Below are positions 16,047 to 24,941 of a stretch of DNA of 34,526 nucleotides, piece by piece. Both the position numbers and the translations under genes were made by a program. Source of the DNA: DAXETY01 sp051155755. Lineage in GTDB: Bacteria > Desulfobacterota > Desulfobacteria > Desulfobacterales > SG8-13. The stretch is taken from contig DAXETY010000163.1 of assembly GCA_051155755.1 (NCBI GenBank), forward strand, positions 1 to 34,526, given 5' to 3'. The stretch's first letter is position 1. Every line of letters begins with the position of its first letter. The notes under the pieces were generated by a model. It saw nothing but the letters and a program-made list of their open reading frames with translations. It was not told where the DNA came from and did no database searches.

Positions 16047-16471
16047 TCGAAGGCGCTCTGGCGGCTTGGAAGCACTTCCATGGCGCGGGTCGGACAGGCG
16101 GGAACACACAGTTCACAGACACTGCATTTTTTTTGATCGAAACGCACGGTCATTTTGGGCCGCTGCACCGTGAGGGCGCCGGTGGGGCACACGGCCGTGC
16201 AGGCGCCGCAGTGGGTGCACTTGCTGCGAACGCGCTGGACTTCCTGGGAGGCGTTTTCCACCTGAATGCCCTGGTCTTTCAGGTAGCGAACGCCCTCTTT
16301 GAAGTTTTTACGGTTGCCGCTCAACTCCAGAACCAGGATGCCTTCCCGGCGCGGCAGCACCGTGGCGTTCAGAATGTTGAAAATCAGATCATAATTTTTG
16401 GTCAGGTAGCAAACCACCGGTTTGGTGGAAATCTCCTTGGGGAATCGCAGAATGAGGATGCGCGAATACAC
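16043..16471 (-). CDS. NIL-domain 2[4Fe-4S] ferredoxin
   Basis: The protein has 142 residues. Residues ~1-78 form a NIL domain (ILILRFPKEISTKPVVCYLTKNYDLIFNILNATVLPR). Residues ~82-135 are a two-cluster ferredoxin with CTHCGACTAVCP and CSVCELCVPACP. Proteins of this kind occur in anaerobes beside sulfur-transfer enzymes, such as the ferredoxin partner in homocysteine synthesis from aspartate semialdehyde. Here it overlaps mnmA by four bases, which suggests it supplies electrons or sulfide/cluster chemistry to tRNA thiolation (inference). The start is GTG 16471 with GGAG seven bases upstream. It is the first gene of the unit NIL-ferredoxin, mnmA, mtaB. Confidence 0.85.
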   Translation of the reverse strand: MYSRILILRFPKEISTKPVVCYLTKNYDLIFNILNATVLPRREGILVLELSGNRKNFKEGVRYLKDQGIQVENASQEVQRVRSKCTHCGACTAVCPTGALTVQRPKMTVRFDQKKCSVCELCVPACPTRAMEVLPSRQSAFE

Positions 16472-16641
16472 GGGGCGTCTCCGGGATAATGCTTTATTTA
16501 TTGCGGATATTATACTATCATATCCAAGTGTTGTGGTGGATGACCAGGCGCTTGGCCATGGCCGTCATTGCCGAAGACGGATCTGTATCACTGTTTGGCG
16601 GACATTTCAACGCCGCTGCCCAATCGGGGTGATTGCCATCG

Positions 16642-18897
16642 ATGAATCGATTTGCATACCGAACCACAGGGCTGTTGATCAAGACAATATCCGAATTGTC
16701 CAAGGCCCACATCAATCTTTACGGAACGGAAAACATACCCGAAGGCGCCAATATTTTCGTCATCAACCATTTCACCCGCCTGGAAACCTTCCTGATGCCC
16801 TACCAGATTTTCAAGCTGACCGGTCTGCCGGTGTGGTCCCTGGCGGCCTATAGTTTGTTTCGGGGCAGCTTCGGGGCCTATCTGGAGAAAATCGGGGCGG
16901 TTTCCACCAAAAACCCCGCCCGGGATCGCTTGATCGTCAAAACCCTGCTCACCGGCGAGGCCAACTGGATCATTTTTCCCGAAGGCCGGATGGTCAAAAA
17001 TAAAAAGATCGTCGAAAAGGGCCGCTTCATGATCTCCTACGCCGGCGGAAAGCATCCGCCCCACACCGGAGCGGCCATCCTGGCGATGCGCACCGAGTTC
17101 TACCGGCAGCGGTTGCAGTACCTGGCCGAGGCCGACCCGGCCGAAGCCGAATACCTGCAGGGCCAATTCGAGATCGAAGAGCTGGAATCGGTGCTGAACC
17201 ACAGCACCCACATCGTTCCGGTGAATCTGACCTATTTCCCGGTGCGCGCCAAGGAAAACCTGCTGAGCAATCTGGCAACCCACATGGTGGAGGGCATCCC
17301 CGAACGGGTCCTGGAAGAGATCATGACCGAGGGGACCATGCTGTTTTCCGGGGTCGATATCGACATTCGTTTCGGAGCGCCGATCCGTGTCGGCCGGCGG
17401 CTGGACCATCCGGTGATCCAGAGCGACGTCAAATCCACGGAGCGAATCGAATTTGATGATCCACTGCCGTCCCGGCTGCGGATGCGCAAGGAGGCGCTCG
17501 GTATCATGGAAAGCTACATGAGCGCCATTTACAGCCTGACCACCATCAACCACGACCACCTGTTGGCCACCATTTTACGGCTTTCACCCTATAAATCGTT
17601 CGAGGAGCGCGATTTGCGGTGCAAACTGTTCATGGCGGCCGAAGCCGTCCGGCATCTGAAAAGTGTCCATCTGCACCATCGGCTTGGAGAAGACCAGATC
17701 CATCTGCTCACCGACGACCGCGAAAAGCGGGTGCGGGATTTTCTGACGGTTGCCGTCGAAAAAGGCATCCTGCGGGACACCGGCACCCAACTGATCAAAG
17801 ACCGCTCCAAGTTCACTTCACCCTATGATTTTCACCGCGTGCGGATCGACAATCCTCTCGATGTCATGGCCAATTCGGTCGAGCCGCTCAAGGATCTGCA
17901 GCGGATCCTGCGCAAGATCGCCTGGACGCCGAATTTCTGGATCAGACGCAAGACCGCCGGACATCTGATTCGGCGGGCGTACCGGGATTTCGAACAGGAC
18001 TATCGCCGTTACTATGTCGAGGGCCGCAGCAAACCCAAAAAGATCGGCGAACCCTTTCTGATCCGCGGGACATCCCGGGACATCGGTGTGGTGCTGATTC
18101 ACGGCTACATGGCCGCACCAGAGGAGATCAAGTCTCTGGCCATGTATCTCGGAAGTAAAGGACTCTGGGTCTATGCCCCGCGCATCAAGGGACACGGCAC
18201 CGCTCCGGAGGATCTGGCGCAGGTGACCCACCGGCAATGGGAACACTCCGCCGAGGTCGGCTACGCAATCATGCGCTGCCTTTGCCGGCGTGTGGTTGTG
18301 GGGGGATTTTCCAACGGCGGTGCGCTGGCCCTGGAACTGGCCGCCCGAATCGAGGATGCTGCGGCCGTGTTCGCCATATCGCCGCCGCTGCGGTTGAAGG
18401 ACCTTTCTTCCCGATTGGTCCCGGCGGTGGACGTCTGGAATCGATTTATGAAGCGCTTCAACATGGAAGACGCCCGCATGGAGTTCATCGACAACAAGCC
18501 GGAAAACCCCCACATCAATTACCTGCGCAACCCGATCGCCGGTGTGCGCCAGCTGGAGCGTCTGATGGATGCCATCGGACCCAGGCTGCCGGCACTGATG
18601 GCGCCCGCTTTGATTGTGCAGGGGCAGGGCGATCCGATTGTCAATCCGAAAGGCTCGGTCCGTTTGTTCCAGCGGCTGGGAAGTCGGGATAAAGCCTATG
18701 TGCTGTTCAGTCTGGAGCGCCACGGCATTGTAAACGGCGAGGGCTCCGAACGCGTTTTCCGGGTGGTGTGGGACTTTGTCGAACGGGTTTCAAAACGCCC
18801 GGGCGAATCGCAAATCCGATCGGCCGTGCATGCGGATGCCGGGGCAGAGAAAAACGATGCCGAAGCCGGGCCGCAAAACCGATCGGAACCGATCTGA
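16642..18897 (+). CDS. Fusion of a glycerolipid-type acyltransferase and an alpha/beta hydrolase
   Basis: The protein has 751 residues. Residues ~25-250 are a PlsC/PlsB-type acyltransferase: NHFTRLE (H43, with E48 where the HX4D motif has Asp) and FPEGR (112-116). A helical middle region (~255-460) resembles none I can name. Residues ~470-715 are an alpha/beta hydrolase with VVLIHGYMAAPEE, nucleophile Ser557 in GFSNGG, D664 (GQGDPIV) and H694 (ERHGIVN). The two activities suggest acyl transfer coupled to an esterase or lipase step on membrane lipids (inference). ATG 16642 follows GGGGTGAT. It is co-transcribed with the DoxX-like gene 18 bases downstream. The C-terminal ~30 residues are polar and disordered. 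Confidence 0.8.
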   Translation: MNRFAYRTTGLLIKTISELSKAHINLYGTENIPEGANIFVINHFTRLETFLMPYQIFKLTGLPVWSLAAYSLFRGSFGAYLEKIGAVSTKNPARDRLIVKTLLTGEANWIIFPEGRMVKNKKIVEKGRFMISYAGGKHPPHTGAAILAMRTEFYRQRLQYLAEADPAEAEYLQGQFEIEELESVLNHSTHIVPVNLTYFPVRAKENLLSNLATHMVEGIPERVLEEIMTEGTMLFSGVDIDIRFGAPIRVGRRLDHPVIQSDVKSTERIEFDDPLPSRLRMRKEALGIMESYMSAIYSLTTINHDHLLATILRLSPYKSFEERDLRCKLFMAAEAVRHLKSVHLHHRLGEDQIHLLTDDREKRVRDFLTVAVEKGILRDTGTQLIKDRSKFTSPYDFHRVRIDNPLDVMANSVEPLKDLQRILRKIAWTPNFWIRRKTAGHLIRRAYRDFEQDYRRYYVEGRSKPKKIGEPFLIRGTSRDIGVVLIHGYMAAPEEIKSLAMYLGSKGLWVYAPRIKGHGTAPEDLAQVTHRQWEHSAEVGYAIMRCLCRRVVVGGFSNGGALALELAARIEDAAAVFAISPPLRLKDLSSRLVPAVDVWNRFMKRFNMEDARMEFIDNKPENPHINYLRNPIAGVRQLERLMDAIGPRLPALMAPALIVQGQGDPIVNPKGSVRLFQRLGSRDKAYVLFSLERHGIVNGEGSERVFRVVWDFVERVSKRPGESQIRSAVHADAGAEKNDAEAGPQNRSEPI

Positions 18898-18915
18898 TCT
18901 TGGGAGGCCGAACCA

Positions 18916-19329
18916 ATGTTCAATTCGCACGAACGCAAAACCAGTTTCGGTTTTTTGATGATGCGGCTGGGTCTTGCGGCCGCGCTGTTGTTTCAATCCA
19001 TACCGCGGCTCATCGGCGACGAGGCCAACTGGCGCAGTGTCGGTGCGGGCCTGAACCTGATGAATTTCGGCATTCCGCTGCACATCCTCGGCCTTGTGGT
19101 CCTGATCCTGCAAGTCGTCAGCGGCCTGAGCCTTTTGACCGGTTATCTGTTTCGCACCGCGTGCGCGTTGATGACCGTGCTGCATGCCTGGTACTGCTTT
19201 CAATACTTTCAGCAGAGCGGAACCCGCACGCTGATGCTTTTTTCCCTGGCGTTGACGGGCGTTTACCTCGGCCTGGCCCAGACCGGGGCCGGTCGATATA
19301 CCGTCTCGGTCAAGCTGGAGAAAAAATGA
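18916..19329 (+). CDS. DoxX-like membrane protein
   Basis: The protein has 137 residues with four predicted membrane helices (about residues 12-32, 50-72, 75-95 and 103-122). The beginning GFLMMRLGLAAALLFQSIPRL and the helix order fit the DoxX family. Family members are small inner-membrane proteins, some linked to quinone or thiosulfate metabolism; the function here is unknown. ATG 18916 has a strong GGGAGG site, and only 18 bases separate it from the acyltransferase/hydrolase gene, so they form one operon. Confidence 0.75.
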   Translation: MFNSHERKTSFGFLMMRLGLAAALLFQSIPRLIGDEANWRSVGAGLNLMNFGIPLHILGLVVLILQVVSGLSLLTGYLFRTACALMTVLHAWYCFQYFQQSGTRTLMLFSLALTGVYLGLAQTGAGRYTVSVKLEKK

Positions 19330-19347
19330 CAACCCGGATAAAATTGC

Positions 19348-19375
19348 TTGACATGACACATTGTGGTATTAATGT
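19348..19375 (+). promoter_or_regulatory. Predicted sigma-70 promoter of a candidate small RNA
   Basis: A perfect -35 TTGACA (19348-19353) is followed after 16 bases by TAATGT (19370-19375). No open reading frame with a ribosome site starts before the terminator at 19455, so the transcript would be non-coding. Confidence 0.5.
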
Positions 19376-19381
19376 GAAATT

Positions 19382-19492
19382 GGCAGCGAAAGTTGCCGAT
19401 AGGTGTTAGTTGATGTTTCTTCAACATAACCCCTAACTCTTTCCTCTGTTCTCAGGGAGGGCGCATTCCCCGGCGCCCTCCCTTTCATTTTT
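19382..19492 (+). ncRNA. Candidate small RNA of about 110 nt
   Basis: A predicted promoter starts transcription near 19382, and the strong terminator at 19455-19492 ends it. Between them the RNA can fold into GGCAGC-GAAA-GTTGCC (about 19382-19397, a GAAA-type tetraloop) and GTTGA...TCAAC. It lies in the 445-bp gap between the DoxX-like gene and the Ste24-like gene. The rest of that gap (19493-19774) shows nothing further. It matches no RNA family I recognise. An alternative is that the region is the 3' tail of the upstream operon. Confidence 0.5.
19455..19492 (+). terminator. Rho-independent terminator
   Basis: A perfect 10-bp GC-rich stem (GGGAGGGCGC at 19455-19464, GCGCCCTCCC at 19473-19482) is followed by TTTCATTTTT. 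Confidence 0.9.
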
Positions 19493-19774
19493 GACGACAC
19501 GTCGCCGGTCCCGGAACCGCTTTGGCTTGAAAGACACCGCCGGTTGTTTTGCGCGGGGCCGGCCCCCTCGACTTTCCCGTAATTCCGGTTTATATTCCCG
19601 TCCGAAGATGAGACCGAAGCCGGCGGAACCGAATGCATTGGTTTCGGAACCGCCCACGTTCGGCAATGAACCGTGCCGCTGGTTTTGCGTGGATGGCACC
19701 GGTAGCGTTCATCCACGTATCGGCGCCGGGGAGAGTGCGAACCACCTGCGCACATCCAAACAGGTTTCGGAGAC

Positions 19775-21037
19775 GTGCTGTTGAATTGGATCGGATGGTT
19801 GATCCTGGCGACCTTGCTGGTCGATTATTTTCTGAATCTCCTGGCCGATTGGCTCAATGTAAGACACATGCAGGCCAGGCTGCCGGAGGAGTTTCGCGGT
19901 TACTACGATGACGATCGATACCGCACGGCGCAGCAATACCTGCATGTAAACACCCGTTTTGGCTGGGTGGTTTCTTCGGTGAATCTGGCCGCATTGCTGG
20001 CTTTCTGGTTTGGCAACGGTTTTGCTTTTCTTGACGCATGGGTGCGCGCCTGGCACCTCGGTCCGATCCTTGCCGGCATGGCCTACATCGGAATTCTGTC
20101 GGCGCTGACCGCGATCCTGTCCCTGCCGTTTCGCCTCTATCGGACCTTCGTCATCGAAGCGCGTTTCGGATTTAACCGCACCACGCCAAAAATCTTCATT
20201 CAGGATCAGCTCAAAGCTCTGGGCCTTGCCATCGTGCTGGGGGCGCCGCTGCTGGCCGCCGTGTTGTGGTTTTTTCAATATGCCGGTGCGCAGGCCTGGC
20301 TGCTGTGCTGGCTGGCGGTAACCGCCTACATGCTGTTCGTGCAGTTCATCGCGCCCACCTGGATCATGCCGCTGTTCAACAAGTTCAGCCGCCTGGAAGA
20401 CGGCGAACTCCGCGATGCGATCGTCTCCTATGCCCGTTCGATTCATTTCCCCCTGGAGAATATTTTCGTGATGGACGGCTCCCGGCGTTCTTCCAAGTCC
20501 AATGCGTTTTTCACCGGATTCGGAAGCCACAAGCGCATCGTGCTGTTCGACACCCTGATTGCAAACCACACGGTCTCCGAGCTGGTGGCGGTTCTGGCTC
20601 ATGAAATGGGGCACTACAAAAAGCGGCACGTGCTCATCGGCCTTGTCGCCGGGATCCTGCAAACCGGTCTGATGTTTTACCTGCTGTCGATTTTCATCGA
20701 ATACGCGCCGCTGTTCGAGGCATTTTTCCTGCAGCGCCCATCTGTGTACGCCGGACTGGTTTTCTTTGCACTGCTTTACACGCCCCTGGACTTGTTTCTG
20801 GGCATGATCATGCAGGTGCTGTCCCGACGCCACGAATATCAGGCCGACCGATTTGCCGTCCGCACCACCGGCAGGGCCGGTGCCATGGCCGAAGCCCTGA
20901 AAAAACTTTCGGTTCACAATTTGGGCAACCTCACCCCCCATCCCTTTTACGTGTTTCTCAACTACTCCCATCCCCCGGTCCTGGCGCGCATCCGCGCCAT
21001 TGACCGGGCCGGGGCCTCCCAAGGCAGTGCCGATTGA
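19775..21037 (+). CDS. Ste24-type (M48) membrane metalloprotease
   Basis: The protein has 420 residues, the length of the CAAX protease 1 family. The zinc motif is HEMGH (276-280), and the third ligand is E354 in RRHEYQADRFA. About seven membrane helices surround it, and the N-terminal DYFLNLLADWLNVRHMQARLPEEFRGYYDDDRYRTAQQYL is typical of Ste24. In bacteria, which mostly lack prenylated CAAX proteins, it probably acts in membrane-protein quality control. The start is uncertain: GTG 19775 or TTG 19781, both near CGGAGAC; TTG has the better spacing. It follows the candidate sRNA. Confidence 0.88.
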   Translation: MLLNWIGWLILATLLVDYFLNLLADWLNVRHMQARLPEEFRGYYDDDRYRTAQQYLHVNTRFGWVVSSVNLAALLAFWFGNGFAFLDAWVRAWHLGPILAGMAYIGILSALTAILSLPFRLYRTFVIEARFGFNRTTPKIFIQDQLKALGLAIVLGAPLLAAVLWFFQYAGAQAWLLCWLAVTAYMLFVQFIAPTWIMPLFNKFSRLEDGELRDAIVSYARSIHFPLENIFVMDGSRRSSKSNAFFTGFGSHKRIVLFDTLIANHTVSELVAVLAHEMGHYKKRHVLIGLVAGILQTGLMFYLLSIFIEYAPLFEAFFLQRPSVYAGLVFFALLYTPLDLFLGMIMQVLSRRHEYQADRFAVRTTGRAGAMAEALKKLSVHNLGNLTPHPFYVFLNYSHPPVLARIRAIDRAGASQGSAD

Positions 21038-21098
21038 TCAAACCGAAAATGAACGTTGCAATTTTTTCAAAAAAATATTTTTTATCGCACAATTCGGG

Positions 21099-22229
21099 TC
21101 AGAACATGTTGCGTTGGCGGGCTTTGCGGCGGCCGGCTGTGGGCTGCGCCACCGGGGCTTGCGGAGATGCGGCATCCGTCTCCGCCGGGGCATATTCGAC
21201 CCGGTATTCCGGCGTCTCAGCCGGATATGGCTGCACCGCGGTTGGGATTTGCAGTTGCAGGTCGGTTTCCTGGCCGGTCATCACCGGAAATCCGTGGCAG
21301 CGGTTGATGTGGCGAAAACGGTAGCCGGTCTGCTGTCTTTCGGTAACGAAATTACGGTGCTCGGCCATGCGCCGCTGGATCCGATCCTCGGCCAGTGGAA
21401 GCAGCTCGGACACCCCGTTGTGCAATGCTCGGCCGAATTCCGGATCCAGTTCGACCCCCGTGCTGTTGCGGCCGGCCGCCATGGCGGCCAGAAGCGTCGT
21501 GGCGGTGCCGCAGAATGGATCGACCACCGTGTCTTCGTAGATGGAGAACATCAGGATCAGGCGGTAGGGAATCTCGAACGGAAATGCGGCACTGCGTTGC
21601 CGCATACACCCGCTGTTCTGTCGCTGACCGGTGCCGCACAGGTCCATCCAGACATCCGAAAACCAGCGGTTGCGCTCTTCCCAGAAAAAAGCGCTCCGGC
21701 GGCGGCGAAGGCGATCTTCATTGCCGGAGAATCGGCGGTTGACACCCTTTCGGAAAATCAGGATCGATTCGTGTTCCAGGGTCACGTAGGCACAGGGGGG
21801 CAGCATCCCCGATCCCATGAATTTGTTCGGCGCGTTGGTGGGTTTGCGCCAGAGGATCTGGGGCAGGGCGGCAAAGCCGAGCTCGACCATGGCGGCCAGC
21901 ACCCGGCTGTGGTTGGGATAGCGTTGAAAACGGCCGTCCAGCGATCGCACCGCATCGCCGATGTTGATGCAGGCCATGCCGCCGGGTTTCAGAATGCGGG
22001 CCACTTCCCGCCAGACCGGATCGAGCACGGCGTGCATGCGCTCGAAGGCCTGCAGGCCGTCTCCCGCCTGCAGGGCCGGATCAATGTGGCGGTCGATTCC
22101 GGAAAAGTGCGCATCCCACATCGCGATCATCGGATACGGCGGGGAGGTGACCACCAGGTCCACGCTGTCAGCGGGAATGAAGGGCATTTGGGCGGCATCG
22201 CCAAAATGCATGCAGTGTCGGGTTTGCAT
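21099..22229 (-). CDS. Solitary beta-class amino-methyltransferase (DNA)
   Basis: The protein has 376 residues. TSPPY (28-32, motif IV) precedes VDPFCGTATTLLAA (motif I, near residue 238), the beta-class order. TSPPY fits N4-cytosine or N6-adenine methylases. HFGDAAQMPFIPADSVDLVVTSPPYPMI and ARILKPGGMACINIGDA are typical. No restriction endonuclease is adjacent, so it may be an orphan methylase regulating gene expression or replication. The C-terminal ~60 residues are Pro/Ala-rich and end in a basic stretch (GRRKARQRNMF). ATG 22229 has AAGG upstream. It converges on the Ste24 gene. Confidence 0.8.
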   Translation of the reverse strand: MQTRHCMHFGDAAQMPFIPADSVDLVVTSPPYPMIAMWDAHFSGIDRHIDPALQAGDGLQAFERMHAVLDPVWREVARILKPGGMACINIGDAVRSLDGRFQRYPNHSRVLAAMVELGFAALPQILWRKPTNAPNKFMGSGMLPPCAYVTLEHESILIFRKGVNRRFSGNEDRLRRRRSAFFWEERNRWFSDVWMDLCGTGQRQNSGCMRQRSAAFPFEIPYRLILMFSIYEDTVVDPFCGTATTLLAAMAAGRNSTGVELDPEFGRALHNGVSELLPLAEDRIQRRMAEHRNFVTERQQTGYRFRHINRCHGFPVMTGQETDLQLQIPTAVQPYPAETPEYRVEYAPAETDAASPQAPVAQPTAGRRKARQRNMF

Positions 22230-22406
22230 GTTCGAACCTTCTACGCGGGATCAGCACTGCGGGCCGCCGTCACTCGGCAGACCGACGCCATCCGGCAAAC
22301 GCACGGAGGCGGGTGCAACGAAAGACTACCGGCATTGAGACCGCATCGTCAAATGTTTTCGAATGCATTGGACAGGCTGCCGGAAATCCTTTAAAATCGA
22401 TTTCAG

Positions 22407-22567
22407 TTCTGACGAAATCGTAAAGAGTCGGAACCACCGGTATGTCATCCCCGCGGAGGCGGGGTTCTCGAGTCTAAGAAACTGTAATTAAATATATTTC
22501 TGGATTTCCGCCTGCGCGGGAATGACGGGTTTGAAGATATTTGGACTTTTTACGACTTTATCAGTTC
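22407..22567. repeat. MITE-like repeat, copy 2
   Basis: This ~161-bp element has terminal inverted repeats (CTGACGAAATCGTAAAGAGTC on the left; 17 of 21 bases match the complement of the right end). The interior shares AAGAAACTGTAATTA and the GCG-rich palindrome with copy 1. A 10-bp direct repeat, TCAGTTCTGA (22403-22412 and 22561-22570), brackets it and may be a target-site duplication. The rest of the gap 22230-22617 holds nothing I can name. Confidence 0.75.
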
Positions 22568-22617
22568 TGAAAGGATTGAGACGCTCCGTTTCAGTGGGAG
22601 GTAAGGCGCTACAGCTC

Positions 22618-24339
22618 ATGGAAAATTTTAACCAGATCGAGCCCCATGGCGGCATTCTGGTAGATTTGCGGGTGGATGCCGAACGTGCCGCGCTGCTCAA
22701 AGAGTTCGCCCTGAAACTGCCCGACGTTACCCTGAACGAGCGCCAGCTCTGTGACTTCGAGTTGCTGGCCAACGGCGCATTTTCCCCCTTGCAGGGGTTT
22801 ATGAAACGGCTCGATTACGAATCGGTTTTAGACCGCATGCGACTGCAGGACGGCACCCTCTGGCCCCTGCCGATTTGTCTCGATCTTCCGGCCATCCAGG
22901 CCCGTGCCCTGGAAGCCGGGCAATCGGTCGCCCTGCGGGATCCCGAGGGCTTCTTGCTCGGCGTGCTGCACCTGGAAGACATCTGGCCGGTGGACAAGCA
23001 AAAACAAGCCGAGCTGGTTTACGGATCGCAGGATCTGGCCCACCCCGGCGTGCAGTACCTGCTCCACAAGACCGGGGACTACTACGTGGGCGGAAACCTG
23101 GAGGTGATCAGCCTTCCGCTGCATTTCGATTTTCGCAAGATGCGGCAGACACCGGAAGAGGTTCGGCAGACCTTTCTGCGTCTGGACTGGCATCGGGTGG
23201 TTGGTTTTCAGACCCGACACCCGATCCACCGTCCGCAGTTCGAAATGACCATCAAAGCCCTGCGCCAGGTGCGCGGCAGTCTGCTGGTGCTGCCGATCGT
23301 AGGGATGTCCAAACCGGGCGATTTCGATCATTTTACACGCATGCGCTGCTATGATGCAGTGGCGCGTCATTACCCGCCGGATTCTTTCATGGTCAACCTG
23401 TTGACGCTCACCTCCCACTTGGCCGGACCCAAGGAAGCGCTGCTGCATTTGATTATTGCCAAAAATTTCGGCTGCACGGATTTTATTATCGGCCACGACC
23501 ATGCCGGTCCAGGTCCGGTAAACAACGGCAAGTGGTACTACTCGACCGGAGCCGCCCGCCAGACCGCCGAAGAACATTCCGGCGAGATCGGCGTCAACGT
23601 CATTCCATTCGAAGAGATGGTGTATCTGCCCTTCGAGGACGAGTTTCGCACCGCGGACCAGGTTCCTGCCGGAACCCAGTCGGTTTCCATCTCCGGTTCG
23701 GAAATCCGGCAGCGGTTGCGAACGGGTCGACGGATTCCCGAGTGGATGACTTTTCCGGAAGTTATGGCCGAGTTGCACAAAGGCTATCCGCCGCCGGGGC
23801 GCCAAGGATTAACGGTTTTTCTCACGGGGTTGTCCGGCGCCGGCAAATCCACCATCGCCAAGATCTTGTATTCGCGCTTATTGGAAATCGGCGACCGGCC
23901 GGTCAGTTTGCTGGACGGCGACATCGTGCGCCGCAACCTGTCGAGCAACCTGAGCTTTTCCAAGGAGGACCGCGACACCAACGTGTGTCGGATCGGCTTT
24001 GTCGCCAGCGAAATCACCAAAAATCGCGGCATCGCCATCTGTGCGCCCATCGCCCCTTACGAGAAAACAAGACAGGATATCCGGCGAACCATCGAAGCCT
24101 ACGGCGGTTTCGTTGAGGTGCACGTCAGCACGCCGCTGGAAATCTGTGAAAAGCGCGATCGCAAAGGCATGTATGCCAAGGCCCGCGCCGGATTGATCAA
24201 AGGCTTTACCGGCGTGGACGATCCCTACGAGATACCGGGTGCACCGGAGTTGCGGATCGATACCTCCAACATGACGCCCAATGACGCCGCCCAGGAAATC
24301 ATGCTCTTTCTCGGTGAGAGAGGATATCTCCGGGCGTAG
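22618..24339 (+). CDS. Bifunctional sulfate adenylyltransferase / adenylylsulfate kinase
   Basis: The protein has 573 residues. Residues ~1-390 are ATP sulfurylase-like, and the rest is APS kinase with P-loop GLSGAGKST (about 404-412) and DGDIVRRNLSSNLSFS. Together they would turn sulfate into PAPS for sulfation or assimilation; the dissimilatory pathway normally uses a separate Sat. In the first domain the usual QxRNPxHxxH reads QTRHPIHRPQ, and GRDHAG reads GHDHAG; the effect is unclear. ATG 22618 is used; GGGAGGTAAGG lies ~12-20 bases upstream, rather far, so an in-frame GTG nearby is possible. The gene is monocistronic, and MITE copy 2 is directly upstream. Confidence 0.85.
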   Translation: MENFNQIEPHGGILVDLRVDAERAALLKEFALKLPDVTLNERQLCDFELLANGAFSPLQGFMKRLDYESVLDRMRLQDGTLWPLPICLDLPAIQARALEAGQSVALRDPEGFLLGVLHLEDIWPVDKQKQAELVYGSQDLAHPGVQYLLHKTGDYYVGGNLEVISLPLHFDFRKMRQTPEEVRQTFLRLDWHRVVGFQTRHPIHRPQFEMTIKALRQVRGSLLVLPIVGMSKPGDFDHFTRMRCYDAVARHYPPDSFMVNLLTLTSHLAGPKEALLHLIIAKNFGCTDFIIGHDHAGPGPVNNGKWYYSTGAARQTAEEHSGEIGVNVIPFEEMVYLPFEDEFRTADQVPAGTQSVSISGSEIRQRLRTGRRIPEWMTFPEVMAELHKGYPPPGRQGLTVFLTGLSGAGKSTIAKILYSRLLEIGDRPVSLLDGDIVRRNLSSNLSFSKEDRDTNVCRIGFVASEITKNRGIAICAPIAPYEKTRQDIRRTIEAYGGFVEVHVSTPLEICEKRDRKGMYAKARAGLIKGFTGVDDPYEIPGAPELRIDTSNMTPNDAAQEIMLFLGERGYLRA

Positions 24340-24515
24340 GCTGTTTTCGGCGGCTTTTTGCGGATCGGCACAATCTTGTTTCACGCCCCTGAATGAAAAG
24401 ATTGAAGGGGCATCCGGCACGGTACGCCTTTCAATCGAATGATTCAGTGACTATTTTGAATTAGATTTTAGAAAGTAAATGGGTTGCATTGATAACCCGC
24501 TGTTTAGAGATCGCT

Positions 24516-24941
24516 ATGGAAGAACTCAACAAACGGCGCTGGGTCATTGTATTATTTTTCCTCTTCATCGGAGCGCTGCTGGTCGCATTCATTTATGCGG
24601 CGATCGTCGGTCCCCGCAATCCGTACTACCGTTCCGGTATCTCCCGCAACGGAAGCCAATTGGGAACTTCCGATACCGGCACCTCGCAATTGCGAAACAT
24701 TCAGCTCTACAAGGACCGCGTCCGGGATCTCGGCAAGGTTCGCCTGATATACCATGGGTTGGAGGGCGATGTGGTTACCATCGGGGTGATCATTCCCGCC
24801 CTGGATCCGGACGTCAGCTACGATCATAAAATTCCAATCCAGGAGGCCAAAAAGGAGGTGCACCTCGGAGGCATGCGTTTTCGGGTGTCGTCGATCGGAA
24901 ACGCGAAGCTGCGCCTGGAGCGCATCGACGGCTCTGAATAG
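24516..24941 (+). CDS. Membrane-anchored hypothetical protein
   Basis: The protein has 141 residues. A single membrane helix (about 10-32, VIVLFFLFIGALLVAFIYAAIV) follows a short basic N-terminus (EELNKRRW), so the remainder should be periplasmic. That part is Ser/Thr/Gly-rich at first, then strand-rich: VRLIYHGLEGDVVTIGVIIPALDPDVSYDHKIPIQEAKKEVHLGGMRFRVSSIG. No family is recognised. ATG 24516 was chosen over an upstream TTG (24489). The gene stands alone between sat-cysC and the sensor kinase. Confidence 0.6.
   Translation: MEELNKRRWVIVLFFLFIGALLVAFIYAAIVGPRNPYYRSGISRNGSQLGTSDTGTSQLRNIQLYKDRVRDLGKVRLIYHGLEGDVVTIGVIIPALDPDVSYDHKIPIQEAKKEVHLGGMRFRVSSIGNAKLRLERIDGSE

Noticed and set aside
19709..21022. 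Long minus-strand open frame (437 codons)
   Set aside because: Antisense of the Ste24-type protease; low-complexity Gln/His/Gly composition typical of a shadow frame.
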